In this document: in pieces, positions 8,985 through 17,186 of the stretch
How the letters are laid out: every line of letters begins with the position of its first letter
Numbering within the stretch: position 1 is the stretch's first letter
NCBI RefSeq assembly: GCF_028858535.1
Contig: NZ_JAPMOU010000035.1
Location: forward strand, 1-58,849
Source: Spartinivicinus poritis
GTDB lineage: Bacteria; Pseudomonadota; Gammaproteobacteria; Pseudomonadales; Zooshikellaceae
Direction of reading: 5' to 3'
Length of the DNA stretch: 58,849 bases
Translations under genes and position numbers: made by a program
Notes under the pieces: generated by a model
What the model saw: only the letters and a program-made list of their open reading frames with translations
The model's database searches: none
Told to the model about the DNA's origin: nothing

Positions 8985-10856
8985 TTATTTAATAAATGGA
9001 TCAGACTGTAATCGCTGATGAATACCAGCTGCTAAAATATATGGAAGATCAAGATAAGAAACATGCCCTTTTTCTATGCTCTTGTTTATAATCCCCTCAA
9101 TAACTTGTTGATGTTTGTCAATTGGCAGCTCATCAAAAGCAGCTCTAAATCCAACCAAAGAAATGCTATCTTTAAATTTATCGTCAGCTGCTTGGTATAA
9201 TGACTCAACTGTTGTTATTGGCTGAGCACCCGAAAACTGAATAGTTCTCTTAGCAAACCCTGCAGACCTAAATTCGGCTTCCCCCTTACCTATTAGTGTT
9301 GTTAATTCTGCCACATTTTTTTGAAATTGCTCTGTTAAATAGTTTTTCCATTCAACTTCTGTACTAATAGGCTCAAACTGATTTTCTTTAGCGTTATATT
9401 TTACTCCTTGGCTAGCGAGTGCTTTATCGGCTTGCTCCTGGTTAATATGAAAACCTACATACCCAGGATTAATAGTTAATACATGTGTTGTACCCATTTT
9501 ACTTTCATTACCTACATGTAACTCATAATGATGTTGGCCAAACAAGTTACTTTTTTTGTCTTCCCTAACAGATACATCAGGCTTGTAATTTAAAACAGTA
9601 TTCATACAAGCAGCACGATTAGCACGGTCACGAGCTGCACCATTAATCACTAAGCCCACTGGCGTTCTAGGATCTTCCCCTCCTATCTCACGTGATAAAA
9701 CAGCAAGTGAGCGAGCAATATCATTTCGTGTAACATCAATGATTCTAGCAGGCTTGCCAATCATTTCTTTACCAGAGTTACTTTTGGTTAGTTGGCTTAT
9801 CTTAATTGATGAACTGCTTTCTGAATCACGATTTTTTTCATTTAGTGACATTGATTTATTTGGAGCAAAGTCAGCCTTTTTCAAAAAGGCTTCTATTTCT
9901 TTTGGGTTGGATAAAGCTGAGTCATAAACAATTGGACCTACAAGGTTATTAATCATTCCCATAAATAAGTTATAAGTAGTATTCGATCCTTGTACATGAG
10001 CTGCAGCATGTGTAACATTCATTGTTTTACGAATAAAGGTTTTACCCTTATCAGGTGCAACAACACCATCAGCAAGCCCATCAAAACGCTCTTGGCTATG
10101 AGTGGTTTTACCTGCACCAAAGCCTCCTTTATATAAAATAACTTCAGCATTACCAGGAGTTTCCTGAGCTAAACGTAATGCTTTGATAAAAGCACTTTCA
10201 CTAAATTTAAGTGCTGCAGCCTGAGCTTCTTCGACCCAGCTCTTAGGCTGCTCTACCCATGACCAAAATTCTTTATCATTTGGCGCAGGCCCTCCTCCTT
10301 TAGTATATACATCCCAGCTTTGTATACCTACTCCTGTAATTTCGCTTGCCTGCAATATGGCTGATCGTAAAGCAAAGTTAGTACTGTCCTCTATATTTTT
10401 AGGGTTAAGCTTTACTTCAGTTAATATCTCACGTAACAATTTATCTGGCTTGCCATCTCTCTCATTTGCATGCTTGATCAAGGTACTAGCAAGATCATTT
10501 ATAATATTTTTTTGTTCTTGATAACAACCTGAGCAAAACTGTTGGACATCAAACTTTTCTATATTTACTGATTTAGCAATATTCGACAACAAATCAGACA
10601 AACCTTTTTCAGTTTGCAAAGATTGAGTTGAACTTTGACTAGATTGATCTTGTACCTGCAAATCTTTAAAAGCACTTTTAGCCCCTGTTGGAGCAAGGTG
10701 ATTAACAGTAACCTTTAAATCACTCTTAGTCGGGTCAGCAGACTGTGCAGCGTTAAAATTATTCTTATTAGTGTCTACTGAAAAATTGTTGTTACTAGCT
10801 ATATGAGTGTTTTGTATATGATTAGTTTGCACAGAGTGAGCGCCTGTTATAGGCAT
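8985..10856 (-). CDS. Candidate type III effector with zeta-toxin-like P-loop kinase domain
   Basis: A 623-residue protein with no signal peptide. Its first 85 residues are polar and rich in Asn, Ser, Gln and Thr, as in many type III secretion signals. The central domain starts around residue 238 with a Walker A motif (YKGGFGAGKTT, Lys250) and has a later GPIVYDSALS strand that could carry the Walker B-like acid (Asp312). This layout resembles zeta-toxin kinases, which phosphorylate UDP-sugars, but the match is motif-level only. The remainder is alpha-helical and unrecognised. It lies 101 bases downstream of the EEP-type effector and follows a CesT-like chaperone gene, which supports effector status. 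The ATG is preceded by AGAGGG. The kinase fold is moderately sure; the substrate is unknown. Confidence 0.6.
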   Translation of the reverse strand: MPITGAHSVQTNHIQNTHIASNNNFSVDTNKNNFNAAQSADPTKSDLKVTVNHLAPTGAKSAFKDLQVQDQSSQSSTQSLQTEKGLSDLLSNIAKSVNIEKFDVQQFCSGCYQEQKNIINDLASTLIKHANERDGKPDKLLREILTEVKLNPKNIEDSTNFALRSAILQASEITGVGIQSWDVYTKGGGPAPNDKEFWSWVEQPKSWVEEAQAAALKFSESAFIKALRLAQETPGNAEVILYKGGFGAGKTTHSQERFDGLADGVVAPDKGKTFIRKTMNVTHAAAHVQGSNTTYNLFMGMINNLVGPIVYDSALSNPKEIEAFLKKADFAPNKSMSLNEKNRDSESSSSIKISQLTKSNSGKEMIGKPARIIDVTRNDIARSLAVLSREIGGEDPRTPVGLVINGAARDRANRAACMNTVLNYKPDVSVREDKKSNLFGQHHYELHVGNESKMGTTHVLTINPGYVGFHINQEQADKALASQGVKYNAKENQFEPISTEVEWKNYLTEQFQKNVAELTTLIGKGEAEFRSAGFAKRTIQFSGAQPITTVESLYQAADDKFKDSISLVGFRAAFDELPIDKHQQVIEGIINKSIEKGHVSYLDLPYILAAGIHQRLQSDPFIK

Positions 10857-10957
10857 GATATTACCCTCTTATCTTAAGTCTTAAGGGCACCCCTAATATA
10901 CCCTTCATTTTGGTTGTATCGAAATTTAAAATACAAAACCTATTAAACACTTACTTA

Positions 10958-12466
10958 TCAAACAAAGTATTTCATATCAACCACAGAGCCTGAAACGTTC
11001 ATATTGGAAAATGCTATATCAATAATTTCACCTTCATGCTCTCTTCCCCAGTCAGGGCCCGCCATAGTTCCACCTGTACTAGCAGGCTCTATCACATTAA
11101 ACGAAGAAAATAGCATATTAGTGTTTACTTCTGAGTTTTCATTATAGTTTCCAGCTAGTTGATTTACTTTATCTGCTAATGTTTCTTTTGATTGATTAAA
11201 ATCACCAGCCACAAAAATATTTTCGTTTTCTTCCACACTTAAAGCCACTAATTTTTCATTAACTGTTGTAAGGTGGTTTTTTCCATCATTCCCTCCTGGA
11301 TAGTGTACTGAGCCAATTACCATTGTTTCAAGTGGTTTACTAGCATTATGTAAACTTGTTTTTTCTGTTAGCCTTAACAAGATCGCAGGCTTATTTCTAC
11401 CTAAATGAAATTTCTGTACATCTGATTCGGTATCTTTAACTTGCCATTTATTACTATCATAAATTACAACACAATGGTCATTATTTTTACTACTTGCACC
11501 TACTTTATGATCAATAAACTTAAATTGTTTACTACTATCTTTGCTATTCAATTGATCAACAAACCACTTTGGCTCAGTGCACTCTTGAATCGTCAATACT
11601 TGATTTTGAGCAAGCTTTTGCAGCAGTGCCTGATTATTTTCTAAGGTATTCTTTCGATTTGCCCAACTAATCGAGCCATGATTAAGCGTGTTATAAAGCT
11701 TTAAAGTAGTAACTGCTGTAGTATAAAAGTCCTCACGAATAGATGATTTGCCCTCACTACCTGAAGAAATCATTTCACTAATGATTGCCTCACGTGCGGC
11801 CGTTCTATGTGCTATTTGCTCTTCCGCAGAATGCTGTCTGGTAGGCTTTAGCACTGCATGATCAGCATTTTTATATTCATTTTCTAAAAATTTCAGAAAT
11901 GCCTGCTGTCCTACCATTTCACCTTTATAAAAGCTACTCAATACCTTAGGCTGACTAAATTGTGTTGAGTTTGCCATTTCAGTTGCCAAATCAGAAAATA
12001 ACCAAGCTTTACTAAGCTCATTATTTCTACCTGAAAAATATTCTAATTTTCCTTGATTAAAAAGTGCTTGAGTAGACTCATCAATTGCAACATTTTCATA
12101 GTTATTGTTTTTATGTACTTCAGCTAGCATATTCCAACTAGCTACAGAAGCCGTTAAATTTCCCTTACTTGTGGATAGCTGAAATACTGCTGGCAAGTGA
12201 TCAGATATAACTGATGGTTTACTTACTCTTTCCAAATGATCCAGCTGGGTTGCAATTACTGCATTAGCACCCACACGGGTTGGCCCGGTTGCAGCCTCCA
12301 GCTGCTTCCTAAATGCTCCATCAATTTGACTTACTGGCTTAATAGGTGATTGGCTAGGCTCACGAGCCGTATGCTGTGCTTGAGCCTGTTGAAAAACACC
12401 ATTTTGTGACGAGTTTAAGCCAACCGATTGATGATGGAAATTGTTTTGAACAGACGTTGTGTACAT
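10958..12466 (-). CDS. Candidate type III effector, endonuclease/exonuclease/phosphatase fold with permuted motifs
   Basis: About 502 residues, without a signal peptide and with a polar Gln/Asn/Ser-rich N-terminus. The metal-dependent EEP (DNase I/inositol 5-phosphatase) motifs are all visible: SWNML at residue 110, QE at 294, SVHYPGG with His388, GDFN at 421 and IIDIAF at 482. The closing motif of the family, SDHLP, does not follow these. It sits near residue 88, before SWNML, so the catalytic order is circularly permuted. About 180 extra residues lie between SWNML and the QE motif. I use the ATG at 12466 (AGAGAT just upstream); a TTG two codons earlier is possible. The gene sits between a CesT-like chaperone and another effector-like gene. 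Whether it cleaves nucleic acid, phosphoinositides or something else cannot be read from sequence. Confidence 0.7.
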   Translation of the reverse strand: MYTTSVQNNFHHQSVGLNSSQNGVFQQAQAQHTAREPSQSPIKPVSQIDGAFRKQLEAATGPTRVGANAVIATQLDHLERVSKPSVISDHLPAVFQLSTSKGNLTASVASWNMLAEVHKNNNYENVAIDESTQALFNQGKLEYFSGRNNELSKAWLFSDLATEMANSTQFSQPKVLSSFYKGEMVGQQAFLKFLENEYKNADHAVLKPTRQHSAEEQIAHRTAAREAIISEMISSGSEGKSSIREDFYTTAVTTLKLYNTLNHGSISWANRKNTLENNQALLQKLAQNQVLTIQECTEPKWFVDQLNSKDSSKQFKFIDHKVGASSKNNDHCVVIYDSNKWQVKDTESDVQKFHLGRNKPAILLRLTEKTSLHNASKPLETMVIGSVHYPGGNDGKNHLTTVNEKLVALSVEENENIFVAGDFNQSKETLADKVNQLAGNYNENSEVNTNMLFSSFNVIEPASTGGTMAGPDWGREHEGEIIDIAFSNMNVSGSVVDMKYFV

Positions 12467-12573
12467 AATCAATATCTCTAATCAAAAGCTGAAAATAATA
12501 GTTTGATTGTTACAAAGCAAAAGTGGCTTAATTTTATAACGGATGGCTTACTATCTATGCAAAAAAACGATCG

Positions 12574-12987
12574 CTATACAAAAACACCATTATAATTAAC
12601 TGATGTGGTTTGACTTTCTCTCATACTAGTGCTGATTAAGCTTTGCTTTAACTGATACATGTTATCAAATAAATTCTCTAACTGAGTATCATCCAACAAA
12701 TCTGAAGGAAAAGAGACCCCAAGAGATAACTCACCTTCATAAAGGCCAACCCAAGCACAGCTTAATTTTTCGCGGTTAGTATTTAGAGCAAGCCAATATT
12801 CAAAATCACTTGCCGAAGTAAGCCGTACATTTAGTGCTGTATGTATTGTAAAAACCTCACTTCCTTCAGGGCACTCAAGAAACCACTCTCGCGCTTGCTT
12901 ATCAGTGATTTTAATTGCACCTTGCTTTAGTGATAAGGGTATGCCCCAACGTTGTCCTAATTCAGCTAATGCAGATTCAAGTTTCAT
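12574..12987 (-). CDS. CesT/SycE-like type III secretion chaperone
   Basis: A 137-residue acidic protein with the size and pattern of class I type III secretion chaperones. It has an N-terminal helix (LESALAELGQRWGIPLSL), then beta strands including VFTIHTALNVRL, SCAWVGLYEGELSLGVSFPS, and a C-terminal amphipathic helix (LENLFDNMYQLKQSL). Such chaperones bind the N-terminal part of one or a few effectors as dimers. It lies 107 bases upstream of the EEP-type effector on the same strand, the usual place for a cognate chaperone. There is no catalytic motif. The family call rests on fold pattern and context, because these chaperones share little sequence. Confidence 0.7.
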   Translation of the reverse strand: MKLESALAELGQRWGIPLSLKQGAIKITDKQAREWFLECPEGSEVFTIHTALNVRLTSASDFEYWLALNTNREKLSCAWVGLYEGELSLGVSFPSDLLDDTQLENLFDNMYQLKQSLISTSMRESQTTSVNYNGVFV

Positions 12988-13436
12988 AAGATAAGCTCAC
13001 TATTTAATAGATATACCCTTCACTACGAGTATTCTTGTTAACGTCCCAAATCTAAAAGTGTATCGCGACTTTTATATAAGTAGTCTGCCAACTAAAAAAA
13101 CAACTAACTCTCGCGCTTAAATAAACATTCCTCCTGCATTCTATTCAAAGACCACTTTATCTAGACAACAAATCCTGACTATAACAACCATAGATTTCGT
13201 TTATTGAACTTCAGAGTATCTTCAACTTACCCTGAACATATAGAAAATAAAACCAGTCTACAGGGCATCTCTAATAAATATAAAATTTTTAGCCTAAAAT
13301 TTATCAGTGACAACCAAGCTATTCCTTTATGCTTGGTTATTGTCATAAACGCAGAAATAAAGATAGAAGAAAAAATAAAGAAGATTGCAGAATAAGCTAT
13401 TAAGAGCTTGTTTAAAGCATAATAAGCAATAATTAT
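12988..13436. other. Intergenic region, no gene recognised
   Basis: AT-rich DNA between the chaperone promoter side and the end of the MarR gene. The chaperone promoter should lie in the first 100 bases, but no clear -35/-10 pair stands out. A copy of the dispersed motif AGGGCATCTCTAATAA is at 13262-13277. A 63-codon open stretch (13204-13395) starts with TTG, lacks a ribosome site and has AT-rich codon content, so I do not call it a gene. Confidence 0.5.
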
Positions 13437-13859
13437 CTATTCAAATGTCGTAATCAATTGCTGACAAAACTCAATCTGCTGCCTGGCTTGTTGCTCCGTT
13501 AAACCTGTAGCACAAAATACCTTTTGGGCAATTTCATCGCCTTGCGTTGATAATCTGCGCCCTTCCTCGGTTAGTACTATACACTTTTGCCTGTCATTAC
13601 CTGGCTCTGCTTGTCGCTCAATTAATGCTTTTTGCTCCAGTCGCTTAAGTAAGGGGGTCATTGTCGGCTTGCTTAGCCCAGTTTTAGTAGCAAGCTGACT
13701 AATGGAAACCCCTTCATCCTCCCACAACGCCATCAACACCACGAACTGAGGGTAAGTTAACCCCAATGGCTCAAGCAATGGCCTATAGTAGCGTGTCACC
13801 GCATTTGACGCTGCATACAACGCAAAACAGAGCTGATCATTTAACTTAGGAGCAGACAC
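13437..13859 (-). CDS. MarR family transcriptional regulator
   Basis: A 140-residue winged-helix repressor. The DNA-binding core is GVSISQLATKTGLSKPTMTPLLKRL with the wing around LIERQAEPGNDRQKCIVLTEEG. Both ends are helical for dimerisation. The N-terminal part (LCFALYAASNAVTRYYRPLL) resembles OhrR-like MarR proteins, though a Cys in LCFALYAAS is the only candidate sensor; OhrR itself uses an N-terminal Cys, so peroxide sensing is possible and not shown. The start is GTG. Three inverted repeats lie directly upstream, so self-repression is likely. The divergent neighbour is a haem protein gene, followed by a catalase-related gene, which fits control of an oxidative-stress set. Confidence 0.88.
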   Translation of the reverse strand: MSAPKLNDQLCFALYAASNAVTRYYRPLLEPLGLTYPQFVVLMALWEDEGVSISQLATKTGLSKPTMTPLLKRLEQKALIERQAEPGNDRQKCIVLTEEGRRLSTQGDEIAQKVFCATGLTEQQARQQIEFCQQLITTFE

Positions 13860-13887
13860 AGGAATACCTTAACTTCTATATGATGAT

Positions 13888-13911
13888 AATTAGTTTGCAC
13901 ACAAACTAATT
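13888..13911. promoter_or_regulatory. Perfect palindromic operator next to the marR-like gene
   Basis: Arms AATTAGTTTG and CAAACTAATT flank CACA, giving a perfect 10-bp inverted repeat 29 bases upstream of the MarR-type start. Its half-site (TTTG/CAAA) is shared with two further palindromes at 13939 and 13954. Binding by the adjacent regulator is inferred from position and symmetry. Confidence 0.65.
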
Positions 13912-13938
13912 GACAAGCAACTTTCTCTCATCATACTA

Positions 13939-13965
13939 TTTGTGTACAAACTATTTGTATACAAA
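13939..13965. promoter_or_regulatory. Two tandem operator palindromes
   Basis: TTTGTGTACAAA (13939-13950) and TTTGTATACAAA (13954-13965) lie 15 bases apart centre to centre, with the same half-sites as the palindrome at 13888. The close tandem spacing suggests cooperative binding of MarR-type dimers. Their place between the regulator and the haem-protein gene would allow control in both directions. Confidence 0.65.
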
Positions 13966-14126
13966 CTATTTGCATTGAGACTAAGAAAGCTAGGTAGCTT
14001 GATTATATGCTAACGCCTTCCAAGCAAATATTTACTTACAACAGCTCATGCTACCTATAACGAAAAATGTTTAAGAAAAGAAACATACCCAATATAAAGG
14101 GTATACAGTATTGTGAGGAGCAACTT

Positions 14127-14363
14127 ATGTCTGTTTATGATGAAATATTGCCTTCTCTTATCACTGCTACACCGGCGGCAGGTAGAGAATTAGCTATAAA
14201 AATTGCCAGAAAAACCATTGCAGCTATACAGCCTGATGCAGATATTCGAACTAAATTAAGGCCAGACTATGCTGAAGATACCAGCAAACTGATGCAAGCA
14301 GGCCAAATTGTCGCTATCGAGTTTCAAACCATAGCCGCAGCGAATAATTATTGGCGAAAATAG
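14127..14363 (+). CDS. Hexameric tyrosine-coordinated haem protein (HTHP) family
   Basis: A 78-residue protein matching the HTHP family, first described from a marine Roseobacter-group bacterium, where six subunits each hold a haem b ligated by Tyr and show peroxidase and catalase activity. Recognised segments are SLITATPAAG, a QPDA turn, RPDYAED (Tyr48 the candidate haem ligand) and the closing FQTIAAANNYW. I start at the ATG at 14127 because GAGGAG lies 8 bases before it and the length then fits the family; an in-frame ATG 20 codons upstream lacks support. It lies next to MarR-type operators and 140 bases upstream of a catalase-related gene, in keeping with peroxide defence. Confidence 0.85.
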   Translation: MSVYDEILPSLITATPAAGRELAIKIARKTIAAIQPDADIRTKLRPDYAEDTSKLMQAGQIVAIEFQTIAAANNYWRK

Positions 14364-14387
14364 CATCAATTGCGAAAAGCATAACAC

Positions 14388-14418
14388 CAGCAATTACACA
14401 ACATTGGTGTAATTGCTG
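14388..14418 (+). terminator. Stem-loop after the haem-protein gene
   Basis: CAGCAATTACAC and GTGTAATTGCTG form a perfect 12-bp stem with a 7-base loop, 24 bases after the stop codon. No T-run follows directly, so it may be a weak terminator or an mRNA-stabilising hairpin before the catalase-related gene. Confidence 0.5.
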
Positions 14419-14503
14419 ATTCTCCCTAAGATCTTTAGTTAAATTTTGTACAAATTTCTTTACCTAAAGCCTCAATAAATAATAGAACCAATAGGGTATT
14501 GAT

Positions 14504-15478
14504 ATGAAAAAGACCATAACAGGCCTTGCATTAACCATTGCATCATTAAACTGTTTTAGTGCAGAAAATAGCAATCTTTCAGTTCAAATTATCGATACTT
14601 TTGAAAAGAATTTTGGTATTACTGAAGGTAAGCGTCGGAACCATACCAAAGGTTTTTGTTTTGAAGGCACTCTTAAGCCTGTAAATCCAGAAATAAAACT
14701 ATATTCAGATAGTCCTTTATTTAAAGCGACATCTACTGTTATAGGTCGGCTATCCCATAAAGGGGGAAATAATACTGCACCTGATAATAAGCCAGGAGAG
14801 CATGGCATGGGCCTGTTGATACGTGCTAAAAATGGCGAAGAACAGCGTATGGCTATGAATACGCTAGACTTTTTTCCTGTCGCAACACCAGAAGGATTTT
14901 TATTACTTAACAAAGCTAAAGGTGGTGATGCCCAAGCAAAACAAATGCTTACAGCCAAGCATCCAGAAATTTTAAACTTTAAGGCTCATTTGGCTAAAAA
15001 GATAAAAAATGTTGAGCTATACGAAAATATGCATTTTAATAGCATAAATAGCTTTTATTTAGTTAACTCTCAAGGCAAAAGAACGCCTATCAGGTGGTCA
15101 TTTGAACCTGCATCAAAAGCGAAACTACCTCAACAAATCAAAGCAAGTGATAATCTCTTGTTTGACAATATAAAAGCAAACCTACAAACAGGGCCGGTAA
15201 CTTGGAATATGGTCATTACCATTGCTAATCCTGATGATCCAATTAATGATGCCAGTGCACTATGGCAGGGGGAACATAAAACAATTATTGCAGCACAACT
15301 AAATGTTTTAAAGGTTAATAGCGAAGCAAATGGTAAGTGTGATGATATCAACTTTGATCCACTCATTTTAACTAGTGGTTTTGAACCATCTGATGACCCT
15401 ATTTTAAAAGCCAGAAGCCCTTCTTATGCTGTTTCTTTTGGTAGAAGGCTTAGTGAAAAAGCAAGTACAAAAAAATGA
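14504..15478 (+). CDS. Secreted catalase-related peroxidase (SrpA-like)
   Basis: A 324-residue haem protein of the catalase superfamily, in the short class called catalase-related peroxidases. A signal peptide covers about residues 1-20 (ending CFSA), so it acts in the periplasm. The distal His is in RNHTKGFCFEG (His47). HFNSINSFYLVNSQGKRTP is the typical core, and the proximal haem ligand is Tyr308 in RSPSYAVSFGRR (Arg-x3-Tyr). The C-terminal NADPH-binding region of full catalases is missing, as is normal for this class. These enzymes reduce peroxides with organic donors and have little true catalase activity. The gene lies downstream of the HTHP gene and its MarR-type operators. Confidence 0.88.
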   Translation: MKKTITGLALTIASLNCFSAENSNLSVQIIDTFEKNFGITEGKRRNHTKGFCFEGTLKPVNPEIKLYSDSPLFKATSTVIGRLSHKGGNNTAPDNKPGEHGMGLLIRAKNGEEQRMAMNTLDFFPVATPEGFLLLNKAKGGDAQAKQMLTAKHPEILNFKAHLAKKIKNVELYENMHFNSINSFYLVNSQGKRTPIRWSFEPASKAKLPQQIKASDNLLFDNIKANLQTGPVTWNMVITIANPDDPINDASALWQGEHKTIIAAQLNVLKVNSEANGKCDDINFDPLILTSGFEPSDDPILKARSPSYAVSFGRRLSEKASTKK

Positions 15479-15585
15479 GGTGATTCATAGCAATCAATTA
15501 AATCAAAAGTAAAAATAATTATTTTCTCTGATGGAATATTCTGACTAGCAAGGCTGTTCTAAATAATATCTCCTTTTCTCTCCTC

Positions 15586-15629
15586 AGGAGGACATGAAAT
15601 AAGTATTTATTATGTCCTCCTTTTTTTTC
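15586..15629 (+). terminator. Rho-independent terminator after the catalase-related gene
   Basis: AGGAGGACAT (15586-15595) pairs perfectly with ATGTCCTCCT (15612-15621), and the right arm runs into a tract of eight Ts. The inner part can also pair (AAATA with TATTT). It lies about 110 bases past the stop codon. The rest of the 15479-15787 gap shows nothing else. Confidence 0.8.
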
Positions 15630-15787
15630 ACTAACGATTAAGCTGCTTTTTAAATAGACTACATTTAACAGGCAGAAGCTAGCTACAGACAAACAAAGTT
15701 GATTCAACAAAAGGTATTTTGATATAGGATAGCTATGTTAAAAACCACTCAACGCATAACCAAAAGTGGCTTTAAGTATACAATAAA

Positions 15788-16378
15788 CTAAACTTCAACT
15801 TTTAATGAGTTTAAATATCCTTTTAGCATCGCCATGGCATTATCTATCATTGCATATTGTTTTGCTTTACCTAACACACGAATGCCTTGCATTTGCATCA
15901 ATAAAAATTGACTGAGCCTGGCTGGGTCTACTTCAGCAGAAATCTGTCCCGTTTGTTTCGAACGACTGATCACTGTATGGAGTGTTTTTACTATTTGCTC
16001 AAAAAGTCGGCTACCCTCTTGAAATACAACTTCATCTGATAAGCACTTTTCTAATAGCGCATTTTGCATAAAGCAACCATATTCCTGGTCTTGCTGAATC
16101 TTGGCAAATTTTTCAATAAAGTTGATAACATCTTCAAAGCCTGCATGATCAGCAAGCAAAGAAGCAAGTTTAGGTAAAGACTCTTTCTCTAAATAGTAAG
16201 TCAATGCCTCATGATACAAACGCTGTTTATCACCAAAGGTATTATATAAACTGAAACGATTAATACCTAAGTGCTCAACTAAGTCAGCGATAGAAGTTGC
16301 TGCATAGCCTTTTTGCCAAAACAGCTGCATCGCCTCAACAAGCTTTTCGTTACGGTCAAAGTTACAAGCTCTTGCCAT
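15788..16378 (-). CDS. TetR/AcrR family transcriptional regulator
   Basis: A 196-residue repressor with an N-terminal helix-turn-helix (YAATSIADLVEHLGINRFSL then YNTFGDKQRLY). The ligand-binding C-terminal domain resembles the NemR/YcdC-like group that responds to electrophiles, with Cys in YGCFMQNALLEKCLSDE. It is divergent from two glutathione transferase genes with 178 bases between, so regulation of these detoxification genes is the natural inference. I could not identify an operator. Confidence 0.88.
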   Translation of the reverse strand: MARACNFDRNEKLVEAMQLFWQKGYAATSIADLVEHLGINRFSLYNTFGDKQRLYHEALTYYLEKESLPKLASLLADHAGFEDVINFIEKFAKIQQDQEYGCFMQNALLEKCLSDEVVFQEGSRLFEQIVKTLHTVISRSKQTGQISAEVDPARLSQFLLMQMQGIRVLGKAKQYAMIDNAMAMLKGYLNSLKVEV

Positions 16379-16556
16379 GTGCGATCACTCTCATCTCATG
16401 CACCTACATCTCATTACCTGGCCTATCATTTCAATGAGTAGGCGATAACTCCACATAATAAAGCATGCTTCCATTTCACGTAAACTATCTCTTGACTGGT
16501 CATTTATATATGGGCTAAATTCAATTCTAACTGATCGTTCTGAAAAGAGCTACACA

Positions 16557-17186
16557 ATGAAAATATATGAGCAACCTATGGCCCCAAGCGCCCTTAGAGT
16601 CAGCTTATTTCTTGCGGAAACGGGCATTCACATAGAACGGGTGAAGGTAGATATTCGGGCAGGTGAAAACTTAGCTGATTCATTCCAAGCTAAAAGCATC
16701 AATGGCAAGGTTCCTGTATTAGAACTTGATGATGGAACTACCATTTGTGAAAGCATGGCCATTTGCCGTTATTTTGCAGAACTATATCCATCAACACCCT
16801 CCCTGTTTGGTGATACAGCTTTAGAACGTGCTCAAATAGAAATGTGGCAACGTATAGTAGAACTACAAGGGCTATTTGTTAGTTTCCAGGCATTTAGAAA
16901 TATTACCGGGGTTTATCGTGATCGTGAAAACTGTATTGAATCCTGGGGGCAAGAGTCACGAGACCGTTTAATTAATTTCTTGCCAACCCTTGATCAACAG
17001 CTGGAGCAACACTCATACATAGCAGGTGACAAATACTCAGTTGCTGATATCACCGCTTATGTTCTAGTTAGGTTTATGACTCATCTGGATATTCACCTTG
17101 ATGCAACATTACCCAATCTACAATCATGGTATACCCGTGTTAATACTCGCCCAGCTATCCAGAAAGTGTTAGGAGACCAGTCATGA
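16557..17186 (+). CDS. Glutathione S-transferase family protein
   Basis: A 209-residue cytosolic glutathione transferase. The thioredoxin-like N-domain has the cis-proline segment [12 protein letters not shown] followed by the glutathione-binding ESMAICRY motif. The helical C-domain carries [10 protein letters not shown], with the N-capping Asp typical of the family. Ser/Ala at the N-terminus (APSALRVSL) occupies the catalytic position. It overlaps the next glutathione transferase by four bases (ATGA), so the two are co-translated. The divergent TetR gene probably controls both. The substrate is unknown. Confidence 0.88.
   Translation: MKIYEQPMAPSALRVSLFLAETGIHIERVKVDIRAGENLADSFQAKSINGKVPVLELDDGTTICESMAICRYFAELYPSTPSLFGDTALERAQIEMWQRIVELQGLFVSFQAFRNITGVYRDRENCIESWGQESRDRLINFLPTLDQQLEQHSYIAGDKYSVADITAYVLVRFMTHLDIHLDATLPNLQSWYTRVNTRPAIQKVLGDQS

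Noticed and set aside
8985-12987. Prophage or plasmid toxin-antitoxin locus, because of the zeta-like domain
   Set aside because: No epsilon-type antitoxin or phage gene is adjacent; the proteins are long with polar N-termini and a CesT-like partner, so effectors are likelier.
13204-13395. Sixty-three-codon forward frame
   Set aside because: TTG start, no ribosome site, AT-driven Lys/Ile-rich product, and it contains a copy of the dispersed intergenic motif.
13939-13965. Start of a CRISPR array
   Set aside because: Only two palindromes 15 bases apart, without spacers; they fit operators. No repeat-spacer pattern occurs elsewhere in the window.
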